Positions 42,297 to 51,023 are shown, numbered from the stretch's first letter. The stretch: 60,463 nucleotides of DNA from Clostridia bacterium (GCA_017405765.1 JAFQZS010000044.1:1-60463); one strand, 5' to 3'. A program made the numbers and translations. Notes: generated from the sequence alone by a model not told the origin.

Positions 42297-42911
42297 ATGT
42301 ATATAAAAAAGTATCTGCAGCTTTTGGGAGAGAAAACGGGAACGGTGAAATATGAAGCCGACAACAAAGGCACGAATATTCATATAAGAATTACATCGGA
42401 AGTGGAAAATGTTCTGAGGGCTTATCTTACAAAAATCGGCGGAGCACATGAATATGCGGGCGTTCTGTCAGAAAACGGGGAGCTTATCTATGAAACAAAG
42501 TTGGTTTTTGACGGGATATGCATAACCGAGAAAAATAACGGACAAGAGCGGATATGCGCATCGGCATTTTTAAATGATGCGTATGAACAGAATTATGTCG
42601 TAAATCAATTTGCCAAAAGAACGCAGGAAAGTCGTGATGAGTTATTAAGTGATAATGAAGAGGCCGACATATCTGCCCAAAAGGCGGCAAAAAGCTACAG
42701 CGACAGCAGCTCAATAACTTTTCATATAGCGTCAGAAGAAAACGGCGACGCGGCGGTGAACACCTCAAAAAAGCCGCTGCCTTCGTCTGAAGCGAAAGAC
42801 AATGACGAGGATGCAGACTTTATAAAGGCGCTTGGCGCGCTTGCGCTGCTTATTCTGTATCTTGGAGAGCAGGAAGATGTTTCTTGTCAGGATCTTACTC
42901 CTAATATATGA
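42297..42911 (+). CDS. Hypothetical protein, 204 residues
   Basis: Soluble protein with a short basic start and mixed alpha/beta sequence for about 110 residues, then an acidic/Ser-rich disordered part (about 115-185) and a hydrophobic helix near the C-terminus (FIKALGALALLILYLG, about 180-195) that could be a tail anchor. I chose ATG 42297 because AAGGA is 8 bases upstream; ATG 42291 is only 2 bases from it. Its last 25 bases overlap the convergent Amidase_6 gene. Not recognised. Confidence 0.6.
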   Translation: MYIKKYLQLLGEKTGTVKYEADNKGTNIHIRITSEVENVLRAYLTKIGGAHEYAGVLSENGELIYETKLVFDGICITEKNNGQERICASAFLNDAYEQNYVVNQFAKRTQESRDELLSDNEEADISAQKAAKSYSDSSSITFHIASEENGDAAVNTSKKPLPSSEAKDNDEDADFIKALGALALLILYLGEQEDVSCQDLTPNI

Positions 42912-43381
42912 ATAAAACGTGCAGCAGCGAACGAGTATGAGGACAGGCGCCTAAGATTTACATCGCTGCTGTGCGCGCAGACACGTATAGTATCAAATTT
43001 CGAAACGCCTGTGATATGGGCTATAACAAGGCTGTGATAAAACCGGCCGTATTCATCGCCCAGCTGAACTATATCGCCTGTCATCGCCCGATGCGCCTCA
43101 GTCGTGATTGCGAAGGGGCCCGGTCCGTTGTTTGTCGTTATAAAATTATAAAAATATTCTACTCCGCTCCAGGAAGCCGTGCGGTCGTCTGATGATATAT
43201 AATACCAGCCGTATACGGGAGTAAAATTCATTGTTTTGCATCCGGCATATACGCTTTGTGATGCAAAATTAGTGCAGTCGCCGCCGAGATCGTCAAATGC
43301 AAAGTATCGGGGATTCCTAAGATATGCCCATGTCATGGCATACTCTGCGGCGGCAGCACGGTCATATTCTGTTACTTTCAA
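42887..43381 (-). CDS. Putative amidase-domain protein (Amidase_6-like), TTG start
   Basis: Protein of 164 residues with the papain-like Amidase_6 pattern: AAAEYAMTWAYLRNPRY at the start, a catalytic Cys in LGGDCTNFASQ and His in GRFYHSLVIAHI. No signal peptide is visible in this start choice, so export is uncertain; related domains are often linked to cell wall or spore proteins. I place the start at TTG 43381, 6 bases after GGAGGTGG. The longer frame from 43489 runs through a terminator hairpin and is rejected. Confidence 0.8.
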   Translation of the reverse strand: MKVTEYDRAAAAEYAMTWAYLRNPRYFAFDDLGGDCTNFASQSVYAGCKTMNFTPVYGWYYISSDDRTASWSGVEYFYNFITTNNGPGPFAITTEAHRAMTGDIVQLGDEYGRFYHSLVIAHITGVSKFDTIRVCAHSSDVNLRRLSSYSFAAARFIHILGVRS

Positions 43382-43422
43382 AGAAGCCACCTCCGTGGTA
43401 TCATATGCACGAAGATGATAAA

Positions 43423-43462
43423 ATGTAAAAACAGACCTGCCGCATTGGCGACAAGTCTGTTT
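43423..43462 (-). terminator. Terminator after the Lin0512-family gene
   Basis: Minus-strand stem AAACAGACTTGTCGC/GCGGCAGGTCTGTTT followed by TTTT. Confidence 0.85.
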
Positions 43463-43475
43463 AACGGAAAATGTT

Positions 43476-43841
43476 TTATCTGTTGACATATACGGTTATG
43501 GCTGCATTTACCATAACTATCGTTTCGCCAACTCCGAACTGGGGAGCGTTGGTGCCCCTTACCGTAAGTCCGCCTTCTACGATCTCAAGGTCAACGTATT
43601 TATAGGGAGGAAGCTGCGCCAGTACCTTGTCGCGATCCACCTTGTCCGCAAACGGGGAACAGATCTTTACTTCCACCTTTACATTCTCCAAAAAGTTTTC
43701 TATCTCAAGGGTTTCGCCCAATCCTGTGAGACAGCAATGCGATACGGCGTCCTTAACGGCTTTCTGAGCCGCTTTGGTTACATCGATGCCGTGTACGTCT
43801 ACGCCGGTACCGAATTCAATGATAAATCTTTTCCAAGCCAT
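43476..43841 (-). CDS. Lin0512 family protein
   Basis: Uncharacterised cytoplasmic protein of 121 residues, recognised by the family opening IIEFGTGVDVHGIDVTKAA and the following AVKDAVSHCCLTGL. The family function is unknown; members often occur near metabolic genes. GGAGG lies 8 bases before ATG 43841, so the 30-residue upstream extension to 43931 is not used. Confidence 0.9.
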   Translation of the reverse strand: MAWKRFIIEFGTGVDVHGIDVTKAAQKAVKDAVSHCCLTGLGETLEIENFLENVKVEVKICSPFADKVDRDKVLAQLPPYKYVDLEIVEGGLTVRGTNAPQFGVGETIVMVNAAITVYVNR

Positions 43842-44068
43842 AAAAAATACCTCCGTAAATTTTAGTAATTTCAATAAATATTTGCCTCTATATATTCTGA
43901 TACTAACATATTCATAAGGATTTATCAACATCTTTGATAAAAATAAGCCTTTTAAAACAGCATTTTTAGATATTTTTTCCTGTAACGAAATGTTTTATAT
44001 TGAAAAAAGGCGTACATATATTTATAATATTATATATAATTTTTTAAAAGAACGGAGATGGACATACT

Positions 44069-44857
44069 GTGACAAATAAAAAATACGAGAATTACCTTCT
44101 TGAAGTAAAGGAAAATGTAGCGATATTTACTATCAACAGGGAAAAGGTACTGAACGCGGTGAGCGAATCTTGCTTCAGAGAGCTTTATGAATTCTTATGC
44201 GAAGCCGAGGAGGACCCCGAAATAAAAGTAATAATATTCACAGGCGCGGGGCGCAAGTCGTTTATCTCCGGAGCCGATATTTCCGGCTTTTCATCCGCAG
44301 GCACGCCGACGGCGCTTAAAACGAGATGGGCCGACCGCGCGGCAAATAAGCTGGAAACGTGCGCAAAGCCCGTTATCGCCGCAGTAAACGGATACGCTTT
44401 CGGCGGAGGATTTGAACTGTCTCTTGCATGCGATATACGCATAGCGTCGGAAAATGCGCGCTTCGGTCTGCCCGAGCCCAAGCTCGGTCTTATACCCGGA
44501 CTTGGCGGCACTCAGAGACTTGCAAAGATAATAGGCGTAGGAAGAACAAAAGAGGTAGTTTTGGCAGGGCGCGAATATACGGGAAAAGAAGCGGCAGAGA
44601 TAGGACTCGTAATGAAGTGCGTACCCTTGGACGATCTTATGGATGAGGCTATGGCTGTGGCAAGAAAGCTTATGACGCGCGCGCCGCTTGCGCTTGCAGT
44701 TGCGAAGAAGCTGATACTTCATTCGATGTCGGCAAATCTTGACGCAGGCCTGTATCTTGAGGCAATGGGATTTTCGCTTCTTATGACTACGGAGGACACG
44801 AAGGAGGGCACTGCAGCCTTCAGGGAAAAGAGAAAGCCGCAGTTTAACGGGAAATGA
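44069..44857 (+). CDS. Enoyl-CoA hydratase/crotonase family protein
   Basis: Cytoplasmic enzyme of 262 residues, normal crotonase size. The oxyanion-hole segments are FTGAGRKSFISGADISGF and AVNGYAFGGGFELSLACD. The catalytic Glu pair is present in FGLPEPKLGLIPGLGGTQRL (Glu after P and the later Gly-Gly region). It likely hydrates crotonyl-CoA to 3-hydroxybutyryl-CoA in butyrate-type metabolism, with the thiolases downstream. The start is GTG 44069 with GGAG upstream. hbd, bcd and etf genes are not in the window. Confidence 0.92.
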   Translation: MTNKKYENYLLEVKENVAIFTINREKVLNAVSESCFRELYEFLCEAEEDPEIKVIIFTGAGRKSFISGADISGFSSAGTPTALKTRWADRAANKLETCAKPVIAAVNGYAFGGGFELSLACDIRIASENARFGLPEPKLGLIPGLGGTQRLAKIIGVGRTKEVVLAGREYTGKEAAEIGLVMKCVPLDDLMDEAMAVARKLMTRAPLALAVAKKLILHSMSANLDAGLYLEAMGFSLLMTTEDTKEGTAAFREKRKPQFNGK

Positions 44858-44890
44858 TAAAGTAATTTTTATCATTTCGGATACAGCTTT

Positions 44891-44928
44891 AAAAGAGATG
44901 CGCGGTTAAGACCGCAAATCTCTTTTAA
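44891..44928 (+). terminator. Terminator after the crotonase gene
   Basis: Stem AAAAGAGAT-GCGCGGT/ACCGC-AAATCTCTTTT with a short loop, followed by T-rich sequence. Confidence 0.75.
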
Positions 44929-44995
44929 TTTGCATTAAATTATATAAAATGTACACAGAAGCATGAAATTATTCAAGATTATTTATTAAATTTAT

Positions 44996-45036
44996 GCAAT
45001 ATCACTATTGCAATATTGAAAAGTATCCGCTATAAT
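44996..45036 (+). promoter_or_regulatory. Promoter of thiolase 1 with an overlapping dyad
   Basis: TTGCAA at 45008-45013, a 17-bp spacer and TATAAT at 45031-45036. The inverted repeat GCAATA-TCAC-TATTGC (44996-45011) overlaps the -35 box and could be a repressor site. Confidence 0.65.
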
Positions 45037-45107
45037 AAGATTGTAGTTAAAATAACAAACTAAATTTTCAGACAAATATTATTAAAATACTATTGAGGAG
45101 GATCATT

Positions 45108-46331
45108 ATGCAGACGAAAGAAGTTGTAATAGTAAGCGCATGCCGTACGGCAATAGGTAAATTCTGCGGCGAGTTTTCCGACATTCCGGCAAGAGATCTT
45201 GCAATAGCAGTAGGTAAAGAGGCAATAAACCGCGCAGGAATAAAGCCGGAAGATGTAGACGAGATCGTAATGGGTCAGGTATATACCTCTATGCAGGGCT
45301 CGCTTCCCGCACGTCAGGTTTCACAGCGCATAGGCATGACCCCCAAAAGCAACGCATTGAGCGTAAACCAGAACTGCGCTTCGGGTATGCGCGCTCTGGA
45401 AATTGCCTGCAATGATATACAACTCGGCAAGACCGATATAGGTCTAGTAGTAGGCGTTGAAAACATGACCCGCACTCCGTTCCTTCTTCCGAAGGCGCGT
45501 TTGGGCTACCGCATGGGCGGCATTCCTACGGGCGGCGGCGCAGAGCTTTATGACGCAATGCTTCACGACGGTCTTTACGATGAGCTTTCCGGCGGCCATA
45601 TGGGCGTTACGGCAGAGAATGTTGCAAAGATGTACAACATTACCCGCGAAGAGTGCGACGAGCTTGCAGTACTGAGCCATTCGCGCGCATGCAAAGCTAC
45701 CGAAGAGGGTAAATTTGACGAAGAGATGATACCGATCATAAAGACGTCCAGAAAAGGCGATAAGATATTAAAGGACGACGAGCATATGATAAAGGGCTGC
45801 ACCATGGAGTCCATCTCGAAGTTAAAGCCCGTTTTCATAAAGGACGGCGTTACAACTGCGGCAAACGCATCCGGTATAAACGACGCAGCAGCGGCAGTTA
45901 TCGTTATGTCGCTCGATAAGGCTAAGGAGCTCGGCATAACTCCCATGGCAAAGATGATCTACATCGCAGCAGAGGGCGTTCCGGCAGACGTTATGGGCCT
46001 CGGTCCCGCAGTTGCTATCCCGAAGTGCCTCGAAAAGGCAGGTCTTAAGTTTGACGATGTTGATTACTGGGAGATCAACGAAGCTTTCGCAGCACAGTTC
46101 ATAGGCGTTGAAAGAAAGCTCGAAGCTGACTATGGCTACAAGCTCGATCGTGCGAAGGTAAACGCAAACGGCTCCGGTATCTCTTTAGGTCACCCGGTAG
46201 GCTGCTCCGCTCTTCGTATAATCGTTACCATGCTTTACGAGATGAAGAGACAGGATTATAAGATCGGCTGCGCATCCCTCTGCGTAGGCGGCGGTCCGGC
46301 TCTCGCATCGCTGTGGACCCGCGAGATCTGA
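45108..46331 (+). CDS. Thiolase (acetyl-CoA C-acetyltransferase type), copy 1
   Basis: Cytoplasmic thiolase of 407 residues. The nucleophilic Cys is in LSVNQNCASGMRALE near residue 92. The C-terminal catalytic motifs are EINEAFAAQF, NGSGISLGHPVGCSALRI and CVGGGPALA (second Cys). It condenses two acetyl-CoA to acetoacetyl-CoA or acts in reverse. ATG 45108 has GAGGAGG upstream. It is separated from thiolase 2 by a terminator and independent promoter. Confidence 0.93.
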   Translation: MQTKEVVIVSACRTAIGKFCGEFSDIPARDLAIAVGKEAINRAGIKPEDVDEIVMGQVYTSMQGSLPARQVSQRIGMTPKSNALSVNQNCASGMRALEIACNDIQLGKTDIGLVVGVENMTRTPFLLPKARLGYRMGGIPTGGGAELYDAMLHDGLYDELSGGHMGVTAENVAKMYNITREECDELAVLSHSRACKATEEGKFDEEMIPIIKTSRKGDKILKDDEHMIKGCTMESISKLKPVFIKDGVTTAANASGINDAAAAVIVMSLDKAKELGITPMAKMIYIAAEGVPADVMGLGPAVAIPKCLEKAGLKFDDVDYWEINEAFAAQFIGVERKLEADYGYKLDRAKVNANGSGISLGHPVGCSALRIIVTMLYEMKRQDYKIGCASLCVGGGPALASLWTREI

Positions 46332-46386
46332 TCTAACCACTCCAAATGCATTTATTTCTCTCATAAATATTGTGTTTTTTAGATCG

Positions 46387-46430
46387 AGACGTCTTTCCGC
46401 GCCGTATTTGACGCGGAAAGATGTCTTTTT
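46387..46430 (+). terminator. Terminator after thiolase 1
   Basis: 15-bp stem AGACGTCTTTCCGCG/CGCGGAAAGATGTCT (one G-T pair), then TTTTT. Confidence 0.85.
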
Positions 46431-46475
46431 TAATAAGAATTATTTTCAAAAATATGTTTGATATGTTTGTTAATA

Positions 46476-46504
46476 TTGCAAAATAAAAAAGTTTGACTTA
46501 TAAT
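46476..46504 (+). promoter_or_regulatory. Promoter of thiolase 2
   Basis: TTGCAA at 46476-46481, a 17-bp spacer and TATAAT at 46499-46504, the same two hexamers and spacing as the thiolase 1 promoter. A TTGTTAA half-site precedes it. Confidence 0.65.
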
Positions 46505-46542
46505 AAAATCATAAAGCATAAATAATTTGGGAGGTATATTAA

Positions 46543-47721
46543 ATGAGTAAAGCATTGGGCAACGTTGTTGTTGTTGCATACGGGCGTTCCCCTGTCGGAA
46601 GGGCGTATAAGGGATCGTTAAAAAATCTTCATCCGGTAGATTTAGGCGCTCAGGTCTTAAAGGGCGTTTTGGCAAAAGTGCCTAAGCTCGATCCTAAAGA
46701 TATTGACGATATCATCGTAGGATGCGCTCGTCCGCAGGATTTCCAGGGCAATAATATCGCGCGTCTTGTTACGCTGCGCGCAGGCTTACCCGTATCCGTT
46801 TCGGCGCAGACTATAAACCGCTTCTGTTCGTCGGGTCTTCAGGCGATAGCTACTGCAGCGAACGCGATCGCCGCAGGTCAGGCCGACGTTGTCGTTGCAG
46901 GCGGCGTTGAGATGATGTCGTATATGCCTTCCATGAAGGCGGGCTCCACAAGCAAGACCGTTTTTAACGAGTGGCTTGCGGAGAATATCCCCGGCGTATA
47001 TATGCCGATGGGCATAACTGCAGAGAATGTTGCTGCACAGTACAACGTATCGCGCGAAGCTATGGACGAGCTTGCCGTAGCAAGCCACAAAAAGGCAGCG
47101 GCAGCACAGGAATCTGGAAAATTTGATGAGCAGATAATCCCGATAGAAGCAATAGACGATGAGGGCAAACCGATAACCGTTACGAAGGATGAAGGCATAC
47201 GCCCCAATTCCACCGTTGAAAAGCTCGCGGCGCTAACTTCGCCGTTCAAAGCAGACGGTAAAGTAACGGCAGGCACCTCTTCGCAGACGTCCGACGGCGC
47301 AGGCTTCGTTGTGCTTATGTCAAAAGAGAAGGCAGACGAACTTGGGCTTTCGCCCATAGCTAAGTTTTTGGGCTTTGCAACGGGCGGCGTTGAGCCTCAT
47401 GTTATGGGTCTTGGTCCTATAGCAGCCGTACCGAAGGTATTCAAGATCACAGGTCTTTCCATGAAGGACATTGACGTTATAGAGCTCAACGAGGCGTTCG
47501 CGGCACAGGCTATCCCCGTTATGGACGAACTCTCGATGCCCCGCGAAAAGGTAAACCCGAACGGCGGCGCTATGGCTATGGGTCATCCTCTGGGCGCGAC
47601 CGGCGCGATCCTTACCTGCAAGGCTCTTTCCGAGCTGAAAAGAACCAACGGCAAATATGCGCTTGTAACGATGTGCATAGGCGGCGGTATGGGTGCTGCA
47701 GGCATATACGAGATGTGTTAA
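46543..47721 (+). CDS. Acetyl-CoA C-acetyltransferase, copy 2
   Basis: Thiolase of 392 residues, the classical length. Active-site Cys in INRFCSSGLQAIATA near residue 89, then ELNEAFAAQAIPV, NPNGGAMAMGHPLGATGAIL and CIGGGMGAAGIYE at the C-terminus. It is clearly diverged from copy 1, so they may have different chain-length preference. RBS GGGAGG. Flanked by its own promoter and terminator. Confidence 0.94.
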   Translation: MSKALGNVVVVAYGRSPVGRAYKGSLKNLHPVDLGAQVLKGVLAKVPKLDPKDIDDIIVGCARPQDFQGNNIARLVTLRAGLPVSVSAQTINRFCSSGLQAIATAANAIAAGQADVVVAGGVEMMSYMPSMKAGSTSKTVFNEWLAENIPGVYMPMGITAENVAAQYNVSREAMDELAVASHKKAAAAQESGKFDEQIIPIEAIDDEGKPITVTKDEGIRPNSTVEKLAALTSPFKADGKVTAGTSSQTSDGAGFVVLMSKEKADELGLSPIAKFLGFATGGVEPHVMGLGPIAAVPKVFKITGLSMKDIDVIELNEAFAAQAIPVMDELSMPREKVNPNGGAMAMGHPLGATGAILTCKALSELKRTNGKYALVTMCIGGGMGAAGIYEMC

Positions 47722-47726
47722 ATAAA

Positions 47727-47758
47727 AAATGACGGCAGGGTTATGCCGTCATTTTTTT
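47727..47758 (+). terminator. Terminator after thiolase 2
   Basis: Stem AAATGACGGCA/TGCCGTCATTT followed by T-rich tract. Confidence 0.88.
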
Positions 47759-47765
47759 AAAGCTG

Positions 47766-47794
47766 TTGAAGCTTTTTTAAATACGTGGTATAAT
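47766..47794 (+). promoter_or_regulatory. Promoter of the PspA gene
   Basis: TTGAAG at 47766-47771, a 17-bp spacer and TATAAT at 47789-47794. Confidence 0.7.
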
Positions 47795-47825
47795 ATGATC
47801 AACAAAAACATAAGGAGGACTAATT

Positions 47826-48500
47826 ATGGGCATCTTATCAAGATTCGGCGACATTCTTTCGGCAAACGTTAACGCGCTTTTGGACAAGGCGGAAGACCCT
47901 GCAAAGATGATAGATCAGTACTTAAGAGAAGCTACTGAGAACTTAGAGCAGGTAAAGAACGAGACTGCTACCGTTATTGCGGAAGAAACGCGCACGAGAA
48001 GACTTATCGATGAAAACGACAAGAATATCGCAAAGTATCTCGATCTGGCAGAGAAGGCGTTAAAGTCGGGCAACGAGGCTGACGCAAAGGCTTTCATTTC
48101 CAAGAAGCAGCAGCTTGAAAGCAACGCTACTTCGCTTCAGAAGTCTTATGCCGTTGCAAAAGAGAACGCAGACAAAATGCGCCAGCTTTATAACAAGCTC
48201 AATTCCGATATTGCAGCTTTACAGGCTCGCCGCGATACCGTTAAGGCAAACGTTGCCGTTGCAAAGACGCAGGAGACCATCAACAAGATCGGTTCTTCCG
48301 CAGAAGGCGTAAAGGGCGCGCTGAGCGACTTTGAGCGCATGGAGCGCAAGGCTGAGCAGATGCTCGATACGGCTAACGCAAAGGCAGAGCTTGACGCAGT
48401 AAGCGATGTTGACGCGCTTGCGGCAAAATATACCGACTCGTCGGTAGATACTTCCGTTGACGATGAGCTTGCCGCTATGAAAGCAAAGCTTGGTATCTGA
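47826..48500 (+). CDS. PspA/IM30 family membrane-stress protein
   Basis: Peripheral membrane ESCRT-III-like protein of 224 residues that is almost entirely helical. The start MGILSRFGDILSANVNALLDKAEDPAKMIDQYL is the amphipathic helix plus first coiled coil typical of PspA, quoted here only in outline; the long central coiled coil spans about 25-185. The acidic C-terminal helix (VDDELAAMKAKLGI) is conserved. It protects the membrane under stress. RBS AAGGAGG. No liaIR-like regulator is nearby. Confidence 0.93.
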   Translation: MGILSRFGDILSANVNALLDKAEDPAKMIDQYLREATENLEQVKNETATVIAEETRTRRLIDENDKNIAKYLDLAEKALKSGNEADAKAFISKKQQLESNATSLQKSYAVAKENADKMRQLYNKLNSDIAALQARRDTVKANVAVAKTQETINKIGSSAEGVKGALSDFERMERKAEQMLDTANAKAELDAVSDVDALAAKYTDSSVDTSVDDELAAMKAKLGI

Positions 48501-48518
48501 TATATTTTGATCAAACAT

Positions 48519-48556
48519 TAAAACGGGGCTTTTAAAAGAGCCCCGTTTTATATTTT
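48519..48556 (+). terminator. Terminator after the PspA gene
   Basis: Stem TAAAACGGGGCT/AGCCCCGTTTTA followed by a T-rich tract. Confidence 0.85.
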
Positions 48557-48595
48557 ATACAAAAATTCTCTTTGATTTTGTTATATGCAGCGCAT

Positions 48596-48624
48596 TTGAC
48601 AAAGCTTTTTTCATGTTATATAAT
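48596..48624 (+). promoter_or_regulatory. Perfect consensus promoter of the CarD-type gene
   Basis: TTGACA at 48596-48601, a 17-bp spacer and TATAAT at 48619-48624. Confidence 0.8.
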
Positions 48625-48672
48625 AAAAGTGTTGACAACAGCGTCCTGCTATAATATATTAAGGAGAATACC

Positions 48673-49155
48673 ATGTATAATGTTGGTGACAAAATAGTAT
48701 ATCCAATGCACGGAGCAGGTATTGTCGAAACGATAGAAGAACGCGAAGCTTTCGGTAAAACACAATCTTACTATATTCTTAAAATGCCTATAGGCGATCT
48801 GAAAATAATGATCCCCACCAATGCGGATTGTCTCAGCGGGCTTAGATATGTAACGGATAATATCAGTGTTGATGATTTTAAAGAAATCTTTTCAAGCGTC
48901 TCCGTAGACGACGAACCTAACTGGACAAAACGCTCACGTGACAATATGGACAAAATACGTTCGGGCGATCTTTATGAGATAATAAGCGTTGTAAAGGGGC
49001 TCCTTATGCGCGAATGTATTAAGCCGCTTTCTACAGGAGAAAAGAAGATACTTAGTCTTGCAAAGCAGATAATGTTTTCAGAGTTGATAATTTCCTTAGG
49101 GCTTTCCCAGGGAGAGCTTGAGGATATTATATATACCATTGTTGGCAGAAAGTGA
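48673..49155 (+). CDS. CarD family transcriptional regulator
   Basis: RNA polymerase-binding protein of 160 residues. The N-terminal Tudor-like domain (YNVGDKIVYPMHGAGIVETIEE) contacts the RNAP beta subunit, and the C-terminal helical domain (about 70-160, RSRDNMDKIRSGDLYEIISVV) contacts the promoter upstream fork. CarD/CdnL proteins stabilise open complexes, especially for rRNA promoters. RBS AAGGAG. Next genes are ispD and ispF, an arrangement frequent in Firmicutes and Actinobacteria, but a terminator separates them. Confidence 0.94.
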   Translation: MYNVGDKIVYPMHGAGIVETIEEREAFGKTQSYYILKMPIGDLKIMIPTNADCLSGLRYVTDNISVDDFKEIFSSVSVDDEPNWTKRSRDNMDKIRSGDLYEIISVVKGLLMRECIKPLSTGEKKILSLAKQIMFSELIISLGLSQGELEDIIYTIVGRK

Positions 49156-49182
49156 AAAAATAGATTTAAAAGGCAATTTAAC

Positions 49183-49212
49183 AAACGCGGCGCTCATGCC
49201 GCGTTTATTTTG
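49183..49212 (+). terminator. Terminator between the CarD-type gene and ispD
   Basis: Stem AAACGCGGC/GCCGCGTTT with a 6-base loop, then ATTTTG. Confidence 0.7.
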
Positions 49213-49230
49213 AATAGGGTGGTTTTTCCT

Positions 49231-49998
49231 ATGAGTTTCAAAGATATGATTTTTAAAAAGGATATATCTTCAAATAAAGCGAAAAGATGCGCCGCGCTTA
49301 TTCTGGCGGCGGGAGCAAGTTCGCGGATGGGACTTGCCGCAGGTCAGAGCAAGCAGTTCCTTATGATAGGCGACAAGCCGATGCTCGGGATTACTCTTCT
49401 GGCATTTGAGCGCTCGCCTGACATTTCCGAAATAGTTGTAGTTGCAAGAAGCGAAGACTTTTCCGTAATACGGCATATTGCAAAGGAATTATCTATATCA
49501 AAGCTTAAAAATATTGTGGCGGGCGGTTCTACGCGCTCCGATTCGTCTCTGCACGGTGTGCTTGAGCTCTCCGGCAGATGCGAATATATTGCCGTTCATG
49601 ACGGCGCGCGTCCGTTTGTAACTCAAAAAATAATACACGAAACATGCAGTGCCGCAAAAACTTACGGTGCGGCAGTTCCCGGTTTTGCGCCGTTCGATAC
49701 TGTCAAAGAAATTGGCGCCGACGGAGCTGTAATAAAAACGCTTGACCGCGACAAGCTTCGTCTGATACAGACGCCGCAGGTATTTGAATACGAGCTTTTA
49801 AAAAAGGCTTTGCTTAACGTAAAAGAGAAGAATTTGAAGATCACCGACGATGCGTCGGCAGTAGAGGCGCTTGGGCACAAGGTATATATTACAGATGGCG
49901 ACCGCGACAACATAAAGGTAACATCTGCCGGAGATATCGCAGCGGCGGAGCATATACTTAAAGCTAAAACAGATAAGAAAGAGTGGATTTATGGTTAA
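49231..49998 (+). CDS. ispD: 2-C-methyl-D-erythritol 4-phosphate cytidylyltransferase
   Basis: MEP-pathway enzyme of 255 residues. Its nucleotide-binding loop is ALILAAGASSRMG with the Arg/Lys of SKQFLMIGDKPML. Later come VAGGSTRSDSS, VHDGARPFV and TDDASAVEALGHKV. A 23-residue N-terminal extension precedes the usual start. ATG 49231 is chosen with AGGGTGG upstream; the longer frame begins with TTG. It overlaps ispF by 8 bp. Confidence 0.95.
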   Translation: MSFKDMIFKKDISSNKAKRCAALILAAGASSRMGLAAGQSKQFLMIGDKPMLGITLLAFERSPDISEIVVVARSEDFSVIRHIAKELSISKLKNIVAGGSTRSDSSLHGVLELSGRCEYIAVHDGARPFVTQKIIHETCSAAKTYGAAVPGFAPFDTVKEIGADGAVIKTLDRDKLRLIQTPQVFEYELLKKALLNVKEKNLKITDDASAVEALGHKVYITDGDRDNIKVTSAGDIAAAEHILKAKTDKKEWIYG

Positions 49999-50470
49999 AA
50001 TAGGATACGGATATGACGCGCACAGGCTCGTTGAGGGAAGAAAGCTTATTATAGGCGGTGTGGATATACCGTATGAGAAGGGACTATTGGGTCACTCTGA
50101 CGCTGATGTGCTTACCCATGCAGTTATCGACGCGATAATCGGCGCTCTTGGCGCCGGGGATATAGGCAAGCATTTTCCGGACAGCGATATGGCATATAAA
50201 GATGCCGACAGCCTGGTACTGCTTAGAAGAACATTTGAAATAATGCGTGAGCGCGGCTATAAAATCGGAAACGTAGACGCAACCGTAGTCGCTCAAAAGC
50301 CGCGTCTCGCGCCGCATATATCGGCTATGTGCGAAAACCTGGCGCGCGTTTTAGAATGCCCTCCCGACGATGTGAACATAAAGGGTAAGACTACCGAGGG
50401 AATGGGCTTTGAAGGTAAAGGCGAGGGGATAAGCGCACACGCAGTCGCTCTTATAACGAGCGAGGTTTAA
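49991..50470 (+). CDS. ispF: 2-C-methyl-D-erythritol 2,4-cyclodiphosphate synthase
   Basis: MEP-pathway enzyme of 159 residues, normal length. Metal-binding motif YDAHRLVEGR (Asp and His), GLLGHSDADVLTHA (His), DIGKHFPDSD and the C-terminal KGKTTEGMGFEGKGEGI. Trimeric, cytoplasmic. Coupled to ispD by overlap. Confidence 0.97.
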   Translation: MVKIGYGYDAHRLVEGRKLIIGGVDIPYEKGLLGHSDADVLTHAVIDAIIGALGAGDIGKHFPDSDMAYKDADSLVLLRRTFEIMRERGYKIGNVDATVVAQKPRLAPHISAMCENLARVLECPPDDVNIKGKTTEGMGFEGKGEGISAHAVALITSEV

Positions 50471-50517
50471 AAGGCGCTGTAAACGCCTCTGATCTAACGC
50501 AAAGCAGAGTGAAAGCC

Positions 50518-50943
50518 ATGGATCATTCGGCAGAAGAACGCTTCGTGCGTTCGTTTATACGAAAAAAACGCCGCGAGCGCCTTTTATATGAGCTTACGAC
50601 GCCCGAAAAGCGATACGACGGCGTAAGCAGGTTCTGTCACCATGCAGGCGAGCTTATCGAGCCTGCGAAGATCGCAATATCGGGCGGGAATATGGATTGG
50701 TCGTCTGACTTTTGGCATTTTGTTAATACTCATGACGAATCATGCTACGTTTTGTCTCCCGATCCTTATTTAGACGAACAGTTCCTGCCTTTGGCTGACG
50801 CCGTAACGCGGGCGGCCGTCTGCTTTGACGCCGTACTTATTCTAGGCAGCGGTTTTGCCGTCGTTTTCGGCGAGGCCGTAAAGGGTGGGAGAGAGAAATA
50901 TCTTCTCTGCGAGCCGACGGACGTATCAAAAAAGCGGCGCTGA
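50518..50943 (+). CDS. Hypothetical protein, 141 residues
   Basis: Soluble protein with a basic helical N-terminus (VRSFIRKKRRERLLYEL) followed by mixed alpha/beta sequence and several aromatic/His residues (RFCHHAGELI, DFWHFVNTHDES). No signal peptide or named motif. The start may be ATG 50518 or an upstream GTG at 50509. It is probably cotranscribed with ispDF (47-bp gap) and ends at a terminator. Function unknown. Confidence 0.7.
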   Translation: MDHSAEERFVRSFIRKKRRERLLYELTTPEKRYDGVSRFCHHAGELIEPAKIAISGGNMDWSSDFWHFVNTHDESCYVLSPDPYLDEQFLPLADAVTRAAVCFDAVLILGSGFAVVFGEAVKGGREKYLLCEPTDVSKKRR

Positions 50944-50956
50944 ATTAAAAGACTAA

Positions 50957-50990
50957 AAAAGATGCAGACGAAACAGCCTGCATCTTTTTT
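50957..50990. terminator. Terminator after the 141-residue gene
   Basis: Stem AAAAGATGCAG/CTGCATCTTTT with T-run, between convergent units. Confidence 0.88.
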
Positions 50991-51023
50991 ACGTTTCCGG
51001 CGCAAAGACCGGCAATTTTTTAT

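Noticed and set aside
43382..43489. N-terminal extension of the Amidase_6 frame
   Set aside because: It would be translated through the terminator hairpin of the upstream gene, while TTG 43381 has a strong ribosome binding site.
48632..48660. Second TTGACA-17-TATATT promoter before the CarD gene
   Set aside because: It would start transcription within the ribosome binding site, so the upstream perfect promoter is preferred.
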